In this document: piece after piece, positions 17,732-25,942 of the stretch
Layout: the number at the start of each line of letters is the position of its first letter
Position numbering within the stretch: position 1 is the first letter of the stretch
Origin: Nonomuraea wenchangensis
GTDB lineage: Bacteria > Actinomycetota > Actinomycetes > Streptosporangiales > Streptosporangiaceae
Length of the DNA: 64,000 bases
Assembly (NCBI RefSeq): GCF_900111685.1
Contig: NZ_FOHX01000006.1
Location: 434,001 to 498,000, forward strand
Reading direction: 5' to 3'
The notes under the pieces: generated by a model
Seen by the model: the letters and a program-made list of their open reading frames with translations, nothing else
The model's database searches: none
Told to the model about the DNA's origin: nothing
Translations under genes and position numbers: made by a program

Positions 17732-20313
17732 GGATCGCGCTGCTGGCCCGGGCGCACGCGGGCGCGCTGGTCGTGCTCTTCGTGCTGACCGCGCTCGCCT
17801 GCCTGCTGGTGTCGGGGCTGCCCCGGGCCACGCAGGCGGCCTTCGACCGGGCGCTGCAACGCGCGCTGATCTCCGCGCCCGCGGTGCGTACGGACCTGAC
17901 CGTGGCGGGCGAGTCCCGCTCCCCCCGCGAGGACCTGCACGAGCCCGCCGCGTTCGCCGAGCGCGAGCGGCGCTGGCGGGCGCTGCTGCCCGCCACGCTG
18001 CGTCCGCTGGTCGCCCCCGCCGGGCACATGAGCGCCAAGACCAGCCTCACGCCCGTCACCGGGACCGGCGGCCACACCTACATCAACCTGGGCTGGCTGT
18101 CCGACGCCGACCGGCGGGTGGACTGGGTGGCGGGCCGCGCGCCCGGCGCGCCCTCCACGACGCGCTTCCAGGGGCAGCGGATCCCGCTGTTCGAGGTGGG
18201 GGTCGTCGAGGAGGCGCTCGACCAGATGAACCTCCGCCTCGGCGACACCCGTACGCTCGGCGAGAGCGACTTCGCGGCCGTGCGGATCGTCGGCGTCTTC
18301 CGCGCCAAGGACCCCGCCGACCGCTACTGGACCCACAACACCGACATCCTGCACGTCACCAAGCTGCAGCCGCCCGGCAAGCTGGACTTCGAGTTCCACA
18401 CCACGACCCTCATCCCGGACGCCGCGCTCGCCGCGCTGAGCGGCGAGTCCCGCAACCTGACCTACCGCTGGGTGCTGCCGCTGAACGGGCAGGCCGCGAG
18501 CGCGCTGGCCGTGCCCGGCATCGGGGCGGGGGTCGCCGAGCTCGAACGCGTGCTGACCCTCCAGGCCACGGCGTCCACCCCCTACCGGCTGGAGACCGGG
18601 CTGCCCAAGGTGCTCGGCGACTTCACGGCGGGGCTGGCAACGGCGCAGACCGTCATGTACCTGCTGCTCGCCGGGCTGCTCGCGGTCGCGCTCGGCGTGA
18701 TCGTGCTCGGCGTGCGGCTGCTCACCGACCGTCTGGACCAGACGCTCGCGCTCGCCCGCGCCCGTGGCGGCTCGCTGCGGCAGGTGGCGGGGACGGGCGC
18801 GGCGCTCACCGCGGCGGCGGTCGTCCCCGCCGCGCTCGCCGGGTACGCACTCGCCTTCCTCGTCCCCGGTCCCGTGCTGCCGCTCGCGCATCTCGGGCCG
18901 GCGTTCGTGCTGGTGGCGGGCGTGGGGTTCGGGGCGGCGCGGGTGGCGCTCGCGCACCGGACGCCGCTGCACGAGCGGCGCGACGACGTGGCCGCCGCCC
19001 GGCCGTCGGCGCGGCGGATCACGGTCGAGGCGCTGGTCGTGGTGCTCGCGCTGACGGGGGCCTACCTGCTGCGGGCGCGCGGGCTGTCGGCGCAGGCGGG
19101 GCTGGACCCGTTCCTGCTGCTGGTGCCGATCGCGCTGACGTTGGCGGCGGCGCTGGTCACGGTGCGGTGCTATCCGTACCCGCTGCGGCTGCTCGTCCGG
19201 CTCGCCGCGCGCGGGCGCGGGGCGGTGCCGTTCCTGGGGCTGACCCGGGCGGCGCGGGCCCGCGCGGCCGGCGGGCTGCCGGTGCTGATCCTGCTGCCCG
19301 CGCTGGCCGTGTCGGTGTTCGCGGCGGTCATCTCGGACGGCATCACCGGTACGCAGCGGCTGGCCTCCTGGCAGCAGGTGGGCGCGCCCATCAAGGTCAC
19401 CTCGACGATCGAGATCCCGGCCGCGACGATCGACAGGATCCGCGCGACGCCCGGCGTCGAACAGGTCGTGACCGCCCAGACCGCGCGGGTGCAGCTCGGC
19501 TACTCCAGCGAGCGCGCCGAGGCCATCGCCGTGGACGTCGCCCAGTGGCGGCGGCTGCTCGCCGGGGCGCCCATCGGCCTGCCCGAGCTGCCCGGCGGCC
19601 CGTCCGCGCTGGTCTCGCCCGAGCTGCGGGACCGAGGGACGCTCGACATCGGCTGGCAGTCGCGGATCAAGGCCAAGGTGGCGGGCGCCATCGACGCGGT
19701 GCCCGGCTTCTACCGCACCGGGAAGTTCGTGGTCCTGCCGCAGGACGTGCTGACCCGGCCGGCCGTCAACACGCTGCTGATCAAGGGCGACGTCGCGCCG
19801 GGCGAGGTGGCGCGGCTGGTCCCGTCGGCCACCGTCGAGTCCCAGGAGGGGGCGCTGGCCGCCATCCAGGGCGATCCGCTCACCGGCGCGGTCCGTACGA
19901 CGCTGGTCGTGGTGACCGTGGCGCTGGCGCTCTACGCGCTGGTGGCGGTGATCCTGTCGCTGGTCGTGGGGGCCGCCGACCGGGCCAGGGCGGTGGCGTT
20001 CCTGCGTACGCTGGGGCTGTCGGACCGGCAGGCGCAGCGGCTCACCATGCTGGAGGTGCTGCCGATGGTGCTGGTGACGGCGCTCGTCGGGTTCGGGCTG
20101 GGGCTGGCGCTGCCGGCCGCGCTCGGCCCCGGCGTCGACCTGTCCGCGTACGCCGGGGACCTGCCCGTCGGCGGCTACTCCCCCGACCTGCTCACGCCGG
20201 GCGCGCTGGCGGCCGGGCTGGCCCTGGTCGCGGTGCTCGGCGCGTACGCGCACACCGCGCTCGACCGGCGGCGCGACCTCGGCGGCGCGCTCCGCGCCGG
20301 AGACCTCTCATGA
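17728..20313 (+). CDS. FtsX-family ABC permease, second subunit
   Basis: This 861-residue membrane protein begins at the GTG overlapping the stop of the preceding permease, with CTGGAGGA ahead. It has an N-terminal helix, a large outer domain, helices near 310-340, a middle helix cluster and a C-terminal FtsX core containing DRARAVAFLRTLGLSDRQAQ. It is a diverged counterpart of the first permease, so the exporter is probably a heterodimer. The middle region (LDQTLALARARGGSLRQVAG) looks like a second, degenerate FtsX coupling segment. Confidence 0.9.
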   Translation: MRIALLARAHAGALVVLFVLTALACLLVSGLPRATQAAFDRALQRALISAPAVRTDLTVAGESRSPREDLHEPAAFAERERRWRALLPATLRPLVAPAGHMSAKTSLTPVTGTGGHTYINLGWLSDADRRVDWVAGRAPGAPSTTRFQGQRIPLFEVGVVEEALDQMNLRLGDTRTLGESDFAAVRIVGVFRAKDPADRYWTHNTDILHVTKLQPPGKLDFEFHTTTLIPDAALAALSGESRNLTYRWVLPLNGQAASALAVPGIGAGVAELERVLTLQATASTPYRLETGLPKVLGDFTAGLATAQTVMYLLLAGLLAVALGVIVLGVRLLTDRLDQTLALARARGGSLRQVAGTGAALTAAAVVPAALAGYALAFLVPGPVLPLAHLGPAFVLVAGVGFGAARVALAHRTPLHERRDDVAAARPSARRITVEALVVVLALTGAYLLRARGLSAQAGLDPFLLLVPIALTLAAALVTVRCYPYPLRLLVRLAARGRGAVPFLGLTRAARARAAGGLPVLILLPALAVSVFAAVISDGITGTQRLASWQQVGAPIKVTSTIEIPAATIDRIRATPGVEQVVTAQTARVQLGYSSERAEAIAVDVAQWRRLLAGAPIGLPELPGGPSALVSPELRDRGTLDIGWQSRIKAKVAGAIDAVPGFYRTGKFVVLPQDVLTRPAVNTLLIKGDVAPGEVARLVPSATVESQEGALAAIQGDPLTGAVRTTLVVVTVALALYALVAVILSLVVGAADRARAVAFLRTLGLSDRQAQRLTMLEVLPMVLVTALVGFGLGLALPAALGPGVDLSAYAGDLPVGGYSPDLLTPGALAAGLALVAVLGAYAHTALDRRRDLGGALRAGDLS

Positions 20314-20345
20314 ACGTGCCCCCCGTCCCCGCAGGAGGAGTCGCG

Positions 20346-21275
20346 ATGAATCCAACCCTGTCCGAGCTGGAGGCCAAGGCCACGCGCGGGAAGGCGGCCT
20401 TCGGCAGCGACGCGCACATCGTCTGCGACAACCTCGTCCGCATCTACAAGACCGAAGGCGTCGAGGTCGTCGCGCTGCAGGGCCTCGACCTGGTGATCGA
20501 CGAGGGCGAGCTGGTCGCCATCGTCGGCGCGTCGGGGTCGGGCAAGTCGACGCTGCTCAACGTGCTGTCCGGGCTCGACGTGCCGACCGCGGGGGTGGCC
20601 AGGGTGGCGGGCATGGACCTGCTGTCCATGACGCCCAAGGACCGGCTGCGCTACCGGCGGTCGGTGGTCGGGTTCATCTGGCAGCAGACGGCCCGCAACC
20701 TGCTGCCCTACCTGAACGCCAGGGAGAACGTCGAGCTGCCGATGAAGCTCGCCGGCGTGCCGCGTAAGGACCGCGGCCGGGCCATGGAGCTGCTGGAGCT
20801 GCTCGGCGTGGCCTCCTGCGCCGGCCGGCGGATCCCCGAGATGTCGGGCGGCGAGCAGCAGCGGGTGGCCATCGCCGTCGCCCTGGCCAACTCCCCGCAG
20901 CTCATCCTCGCCGACGAGCCCACCGGCGAGCTCGACAGCGAGACCTCGGGGCAGGTCTTCGAGGCGCTGCGCACCGCGAACCGGCAGCTCGGCGTGACCG
21001 TCGTCATCGTCACCCACGACCCCATGGTGGCCGGGCAGGTGGACCGGACGATCGGCATCCGCGACGGGCGTACCAGCAGCGAGACGCTGCGCCGCGAGGG
21101 CGCCGAGGGCGAGATCGTCGCCGAGGAGTACGCCGTGCTCGACCGCGTGGGGCGGCTGCAACTCCCCCGCGACTTCATGAACGCCCTGAACATGGAGCGC
21201 CGGGTGCGCCTGGAGCTGGAGAGCGACCACATCGGCGTGTGGCCCGCACGGGAGGAGCCCTCTGATGAGCGATGA
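20346..21275 (+). CDS. ABC ATPase with C-terminal AbrB-like domain
   Basis: The first 240 residues are a LolD/MacB-type ATPase: Walker A GASGSGKST (61-69), MSGGEQQRVAIA signature, LILADEPTGELD Walker B and VTHDPMVA switch. The protein then runs on for about 65 residues beyond LolD length. Residues 262-301 (YAVLDRVGRLQLPRDFMNAL onward) look like an AbrB/SpoVT swapped-hairpin domain, usually a DNA-binding or dimerising unit. I chose the ATG at 20346 because GGAGGAG precedes it; an ATG at 20310 would overlap the previous stop but lacks a site. It overlaps the second ATPase gene by 11 bp. The two ATPases and two permeases probably form one exporter. Confidence 0.88.
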   Translation: MNPTLSELEAKATRGKAAFGSDAHIVCDNLVRIYKTEGVEVVALQGLDLVIDEGELVAIVGASGSGKSTLLNVLSGLDVPTAGVARVAGMDLLSMTPKDRLRYRRSVVGFIWQQTARNLLPYLNARENVELPMKLAGVPRKDRGRAMELLELLGVASCAGRRIPEMSGGEQQRVAIAVALANSPQLILADEPTGELDSETSGQVFEALRTANRQLGVTVVIVTHDPMVAGQVDRTIGIRDGRTSSETLRREGAEGEIVAEEYAVLDRVGRLQLPRDFMNALNMERRVRLELESDHIGVWPAREEPSDER

Positions 21276-21969
21276 ACCGTTGGTCGTGGTGGAGGGGCTG
21301 CGCAAGGTCTACCGCAGCGGCCCCAAGGAGGTCGTGGCGCTGCGGGAGGTGTCGTTCGTCGTGCGGCCCGGGGAGCTGGTCGCCGTACGCGGCCGCTCCG
21401 GCTCCGGCAAGACCACCCTGCTCAACCAGATCGGCGGCCTGGACCGGCCGGACGCCGGCCGGGTGCTGGTCTCCGGCCAGGACGTCACGGCGATGTCCGA
21501 GGACGCGCTGCTGGAGCTGCGCAGGGACGTGGTCGGCTTCGTGTTCCAGTCGTTCGGGCTGATCCCCGTGCTGTCGGCGGCCGAGAACGTCGGGGTGCCG
21601 ATGCGGCTGGCCCGGATGCCGGTCGAGGAGCGCGAGGCCCGCGTCCGGATGCTGCTCGCCCTGGTGGGGCTGGAGCAGCACGCCAACCAGCGGCCGTTCG
21701 AGCTGTCCGGCGGCCAGCGGCAGCGGGTCGCGATCGCCCGGTCCCTGGCGAACCGGCCCCGCCTCCTCGTGGCCGACGAGCCGACGGGGCAGCTCGACTC
21801 GCAGACGGGGCGGCAGATCATGGAGCTGCTGCGGGCGCTCGTCCGCAGCGAGGGCGTCACGGCGCTGGTCGCCACCCACGATCCCACCCTGATCACGCTG
21901 GCGGACCGGGTCCTGGAGATCAGCGACGGCGTCGTCCACGAGGCGGACCTGGCCGCACCGGCCGGTTGA
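21265..21969 (+). CDS. ABC ATPase, MacB/LolD type
   Basis: A 234-residue ATPase with Walker A GRSGSGKTT, LSGGQRQRVAIA signature, LLVADEPTGQLD Walker B and VATHDPTL switch. It has ordinary LolD length, unlike its extended neighbour. Last gene of the exporter operon; a separate promoter lies after it for the nuclease. Having two distinct ATPases next to two distinct permeases suggests a heterodimeric complex or two overlapping exporters. Confidence 0.92.
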   Translation: MSDEPLVVVEGLRKVYRSGPKEVVALREVSFVVRPGELVAVRGRSGSGKTTLLNQIGGLDRPDAGRVLVSGQDVTAMSEDALLELRRDVVGFVFQSFGLIPVLSAAENVGVPMRLARMPVEEREARVRMLLALVGLEQHANQRPFELSGGQRQRVAIARSLANRPRLLVADEPTGQLDSQTGRQIMELLRALVRSEGVTALVATHDPTLITLADRVLEISDGVVHEADLAAPAG

Positions 21970-21989
21970 TCGGGGCTTACGTCCGAAAG

Positions 21990-22019
21990 TTCACGGCTCG
22001 TCTACTCTTTACATAGGGT
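21990..22019 (+). promoter_or_regulatory. Candidate promoter of secreted nuclease gene
   Basis: TTCACG (21990-21995) and TAGGGT (22014-22019) are spaced 18 bp apart in a locally less GC-rich gap, 31 bp before the ATG at 22051. Fair match to a housekeeping sigma factor promoter. Confidence 0.4.
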
Positions 22020-22050
22020 TCTGGTGGTTTGTCGGTTTACGCTCGCCGAC

Positions 22051-24438
22051 ATGCATGCAAAGCCCCGGGTCCCGGCGATCCTCTTAGCGGCCGGCGCCCT
22101 CGCCGCCACGTTCGCCGCCCTGCCCGCGACCTCCGCGTCCGCGGCTCCCGCGAACGTGGTCATCAGCCAGGTCTACGGCGGAGGCGGCAACTCCGGCGCC
22201 CCCTTCACCAACGACTACGTGGAACTGTTCAACCGGAGCGACGCCCCCGTGCCGCTGGACGGCTGGTCCGTTCAGTACACCAGCGCCACCGGCACCGGGA
22301 ACTTCGCCGCCAACACGGCCGCGCTCTCCGGCACCCTCGCCCCCGGCCAGTACCACCTGGTGCAGCTCGCGGCGGGCAACACCCCGAGCGCCGCGCTCCC
22401 TCAGCCCGACAGCACCGGCTCGATCAACATGAGCGGCAGCGCGGGCAAGGTCGCGCTGGTCCGCTCCGCCACCGGCCTGGCCTGCAACGGCTCCACCGCG
22501 CCCTGCTCCGCCGAGCAGCTCGCACTGCTCGCCGACCTGGTCGGGTACGGCAGCGCGAACTTCTCCGAAGGCGCCCCGGCACCCGCGCTCACCAACGCGA
22601 CCGCCGCCTTCCGCAGGAGCGGCGGCTGCGCCGACACCGACGACAACGGCGCCGACTTCGAGGTCGCGGCCCCCGCGCCGCGCAACTCCGCCACAGCCGT
22701 GGCGCCCTGCGGCGCCGACCCGTCGCCTTCCCCCACGGTGACGCCGACGGCGACGCCCACGGTGACGCCGACGGTGACGCCCACTCCCACGGTGACGCCC
22801 ACGCCTCCTGAGACCTGCGACATCCCGTCCACGCACCCCATCTCCCAGGTGCAGGGCAACGGCGAGACCAGCCCGCTCGCCGGGCAGAACGTCCGGGTGG
22901 AAGGCGTCGTCACCGGCTCCTTCCAGGGCTCCGGCGGGCTCGGCGGCTTCTACCTCCAGTCCCTCACCCCGGACGCCGACCCGGCGACCTCCGAGGGCCT
23001 GTTCGCCTTCACGTCCACGCCCGTCAAGCCCGGCGACCGGGTGCTCGTCTCCGGCAAGGCCGTCGAGTTCAACGGCCTCACCGAGCTCTCGCCGGTCACC
23101 GCGGTGAACGTCTGCGGCACCGGCGCGGTCAAGCCCGTCAAGGTGAAGCTGCCGCTCCCCAAGAACGTCACCTTCGAGCGGTACGAGAACATGCTCGTGA
23201 CCTTCCCCGACGACCTCGTCGCCTCCGAGGTCTACAACCTCGGCCGGTTCGGCGAGATCACCCTCGCCGAGGACGAGCGGCTGTGGCAGCCGACCGACCG
23301 CAAGGGCGTGGACCCCGCGAAGGACGCGCGGCGTACGATCCTGCTGGACGACGGCTCCAACGCGCAGAACCCGGCGACGCTGCCGTACCACACCGAGGGC
23401 GCGGCGAGCGTACGGCTCGGCGACGAGGTCGAGGACCTGACCGGCGTCCTCAGCTACGGCTTCGACGTCTACCGCGTGCAGCCGACCCGGCCCGTGGTCT
23501 TCACCGCCGAGAACCCGCGCCCTGCCCGGCCCGAGAAGGTCGGCGGCGACGTACGGGTGGCGAGCCTCAACACCCTCAACTGGTTCACCACGCTCGGCTC
23601 CCGGGGCGCGACCAACGCCGCCGAGCGGGACCGCCAGCTCGCCAAGCTGGTCGCCACCATCACCGCGCTCGACCCGGACGTGGCCGGCCTGATGGAGATC
23701 CAGCGCAACGGCGACGTGGCGCTCAACGCCCTGGTCGACGCGCTCAACGCCAAGGCCGGCGCGGGCACCTACAAGGGCATCACCCACCCGAACCCCGGCA
23801 CCGACCTCATCCAGACCGCGCTGATCTACAAGCCCGGCAAGGTGACCCCGGTCGGCGCGGCCCGGTCGTCGGCCGACCCGATCTTCAACCGCCCGCCGCT
23901 GGTGCAGACCTTCGGGGCGGCCGACGGCAAGGGCAAGACGTTCACCGTGCTGGTGAACCACTTCAAGTCCAAGGGCTGCACCGACGGCGACGAGACCGCC
24001 AGCGGCGACGACGCCGACCAGGGCGACGGGCAGAGCTGCTACAACGCCAAGCGCGTCAAGCAGGCCCGGGCGGTGCTGGCTCTGATCGACGACCTGCGGC
24101 TGCCGAACGCCCTCGTCCTCGGCGACCTCAACGCCTACGGCGAGGAGGACCCCATCCACGTCCTCGAGGACGCCGGGCTCACCAGCCTGAGCAAGAAGCA
24201 CGTCAAGAAGGACGACCGCTACAGCTACGTCTTCGAGGGCCTGTCCGGCGAGCTCGATCACGTACTGGCCGACAAGGGGGCACGCAAGCTCGTGACCGGC
24301 GCCACGATCTGGCACATCAACGCCGACGAGGGCCGGTTCATGGACTACAACACGGAGTTCAACCCGCCCTACCTGTACGCCCCCGACCCGTTCCGCTCCT
24401 CCGACCACGACCCGCTCCTGGTGGGCCTGCGCCTCTGA
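22051..24438 (+). CDS. Secreted nuclease: lamin-tail domain plus exo/endonuclease
   Basis: The 795-residue product has a signal peptide (hydrophobic run ending SASAAPAN), a lamin-tail domain (VVISQVYGGGGNSG, NDYVELFNRSD), a Thr/Pro linker made of TPTVTP-type repeats, an OB-fold-like part, and a C-terminal endonuclease/exonuclease/phosphatase domain (VASLNTLNWFTT, GLMEIQRNG, VNHFKSKGC, LGDLNAYGEEDP, SSDHDPLL) with the metal and histidine residues in place. It resembles ExeM-type extracellular DNases that feed on or clear external DNA. Start: the ATG at 22051; no strong ribosome binding site. It is next to the competence genes comEC/comEA, which may be chance. Confidence 0.9.
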   Translation: MHAKPRVPAILLAAGALAATFAALPATSASAAPANVVISQVYGGGGNSGAPFTNDYVELFNRSDAPVPLDGWSVQYTSATGTGNFAANTAALSGTLAPGQYHLVQLAAGNTPSAALPQPDSTGSINMSGSAGKVALVRSATGLACNGSTAPCSAEQLALLADLVGYGSANFSEGAPAPALTNATAAFRRSGGCADTDDNGADFEVAAPAPRNSATAVAPCGADPSPSPTVTPTATPTVTPTVTPTPTVTPTPPETCDIPSTHPISQVQGNGETSPLAGQNVRVEGVVTGSFQGSGGLGGFYLQSLTPDADPATSEGLFAFTSTPVKPGDRVLVSGKAVEFNGLTELSPVTAVNVCGTGAVKPVKVKLPLPKNVTFERYENMLVTFPDDLVASEVYNLGRFGEITLAEDERLWQPTDRKGVDPAKDARRTILLDDGSNAQNPATLPYHTEGAASVRLGDEVEDLTGVLSYGFDVYRVQPTRPVVFTAENPRPARPEKVGGDVRVASLNTLNWFTTLGSRGATNAAERDRQLAKLVATITALDPDVAGLMEIQRNGDVALNALVDALNAKAGAGTYKGITHPNPGTDLIQTALIYKPGKVTPVGAARSSADPIFNRPPLVQTFGAADGKGKTFTVLVNHFKSKGCTDGDETASGDDADQGDGQSCYNAKRVKQARAVLALIDDLRLPNALVLGDLNAYGEEDPIHVLEDAGLTSLSKKHVKKDDRYSYVFEGLSGELDHVLADKGARKLVTGATIWHINADEGRFMDYNTEFNPPYLYAPDPFRSSDHDPLLVGLRL
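22730..22810 (+). repeat. Short tandem repeats coding the Thr/Pro linker
   Basis: Imperfect repeats of 12 to 18 bp (variants of ACGGTGACGCC) code PTVTP-type units linking the two domains of the secreted nuclease. Repeat number is likely to vary between strains. Confidence 0.6.
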
Positions 24439-24460
24439 CCTGAGGGCGGTCCGCCTTCCC

Positions 24461-24499
24461 GCCCCTTTGCGCCGGCCTACCCTCCCGGCGCAAAGGGGC
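24461..24499 (+). terminator. Hairpin terminator between nuclease and holA
   Basis: A perfect 15-bp inverted repeat (24461-24475 and 24485-24499) with a 9-nt loop and no T-run. It stands between two convergent genes and is a good two-way terminator of the U-less kind common in actinomycetes. Confidence 0.8.
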
Positions 24500-24781
24500 T
24501 CCCCGACCCAGCCACACAAACAGCTCCCCACCCGCCCGGCCCACACTCCAGAAGCACCGGCCACAGCGGGGGAGGACACAGAACCAGCAGCAGCACCAGC
24601 GACGGCAGTGCGCCGGGCCGCTACATGCTCACCTACGGCAACATCCAGTAGCTGCCCGCCGAGTTGGACCGCCGGCGGCAGAAGACGCAGCAACAGCCAC
24701 AATGGCAGCGACGGCAGCAGCAGCCGAGGTCACCTACCTTGGCGGCTCGCTGCAACCACCTGCCGGTGCGGCTCCAACCGC
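24500..24781. other. Non-coding gap before holA 3' end, with 18-bp direct repeat
   Basis: No convincing gene. An 18-bp perfect repeat (24757-24774 and 24783-24800) begins here; the second copy holds the holA stop codon, so the first is a copy of the gene end. The rest is CAG/CAC-rich with no structure that I can interpret. Confidence 0.5.
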
Positions 24782-25753
24782 TCACCTGCCGGTGCGGCTC
24801 GCCACGATGACCTGCACCGTGTGCTCCAGCGCGTAGGCCGGATCCGCTCCTCCGCCCTTGACCTGCTCATCCGCGTCGGCCACCGCCTGGATGGCCCTCG
24901 ACAACCCGTCCGGCCCCCACCCGTTGAGCTGCCGCTTCACCCGGTCCACCTTCCAGGGCGGCATGCCGAGCTGACCGGCGAGCTGCGCCCCCCGCGCGTT
25001 GCGCGGTGCCCCGGCGACCTTGGCCAGGGAACGCAACCCGTTGGCCAGCGCGCTCACCAGCAGCACCGGCGCCACTCCGGTGCCGAGCGCCCACCGGAGC
25101 TGCTCCAGCGCCTCCGCCAACCGCCCCTCGATGGCCGAGTCGGCCACGTTGAACCCGCTGACCTCCGCCCGCCCCTTGTGGTAGCGGGCCACGGAAGCCG
25201 TACCGATCGTCCTGTCATCCGTGTCGAACACGAGCTGGCTGCACGCGGCCGCCAGCTCCCGCAGGTCGTTGCCCACCGCGTCGAGCAGCGCCTGCGCCGC
25301 GTCCGGCGCGATCCCCCGCCCGGCCCGCTTGAACTCACCCTTGATGAAGTCGAGCCGCTCACCGGCCTTGGTGACCTTGTTGATCGTGATCACCGCGGCC
25401 TTGGCCTTCTTCACCCCGTCGACCAGCGCCTTCCCCTTGACCCCGCCGGGGTGCGCCAGCACGAGCACGGTGTCGTCGGACGGCTGCTTGGCGTACGTCA
25501 CGATCTCCGTGATCACGTCCTTGGGCAGATCCTGCGCGTTCCTGATCACCACCACCGACCGATCCCCGAACAACGACGGCGAGGTCAGCTGGGTCAGCTC
25601 CCCTGTCGTCACCTTGCCCCCGAGGAGGTCGTGCACCTCGGCGCTCGGATCGACGGCCCTGGCCGCCGCGACCACGCCACTCACCGCCCGCTCGGCCAGC
25701 AGTTCCTCATCGCCGAGGACGAGGGTCACAGGTGCTGGATCGGTTGCCGCCAT
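24782..25753 (-). CDS. holA: DNA polymerase III subunit delta
   Basis: HolA opens the beta clamp as part of the clamp loader. The 323-residue frame from the ATG at 25753 starts MAATDPAPVTLVLGDEELLA, the usual actinobacterial beginning. It has the delta AAA+-like domain without a Walker A, and ends in the helical collar domain (LGMPPWKVDRVKRQLNGW). The frame can be extended to an ATG at 25765 or a TTG at 25783; homologue-like length favours 25753. In most relatives holA is close to rpsT; here some 10 kb separate them. Confidence 0.93.
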   Translation of the reverse strand: MAATDPAPVTLVLGDEELLAERAVSGVVAAARAVDPSAEVHDLLGGKVTTGELTQLTSPSLFGDRSVVVIRNAQDLPKDVITEIVTYAKQPSDDTVLVLAHPGGVKGKALVDGVKKAKAAVITINKVTKAGERLDFIKGEFKRAGRGIAPDAAQALLDAVGNDLRELAAACSQLVFDTDDRTIGTASVARYHKGRAEVSGFNVADSAIEGRLAEALEQLRWALGTGVAPVLLVSALANGLRSLAKVAGAPRNARGAQLAGQLGMPPWKVDRVKRQLNGWGPDGLSRAIQAVADADEQVKGGGADPAYALEHTVQVIVASRTGR

Positions 25754-25810
25754 GCCAGGCAGCATGCCATGCACCACCGACAACCCGGTACTCGAACCTC
25801 ACACCCGACG

Positions 25811-25870
25811 CCCGGCTTACGCGGTGCATCTCCGCCGGCACCCGGCTTACGCGGTGCATCTCCGCCGGCA
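25811..25870. repeat. Perfect 30-bp tandem duplication
   Basis: Two identical 30-bp units, 25811-25840 and 25841-25870, lie in the gap between comEC and holA. Non-coding; a further partial copy was not found. It may be a slippage product. Confidence 0.8.
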
Positions 25871-25942
25871 CAAGAACCACGGGGCGAGGCGGACCGCCGG
25901 GAGATCCGCCAGTCTGACCCGAGCACCAAGGGTGAAGGCGTG

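Noticed and set aside
14189-20253. Very long minus-strand frames of over 1000 residues opposite the permeases
   Set aside because: They are Arg/Gln/Pro/Gly-rich shadows caused by high GC; the plus strand has clear families.
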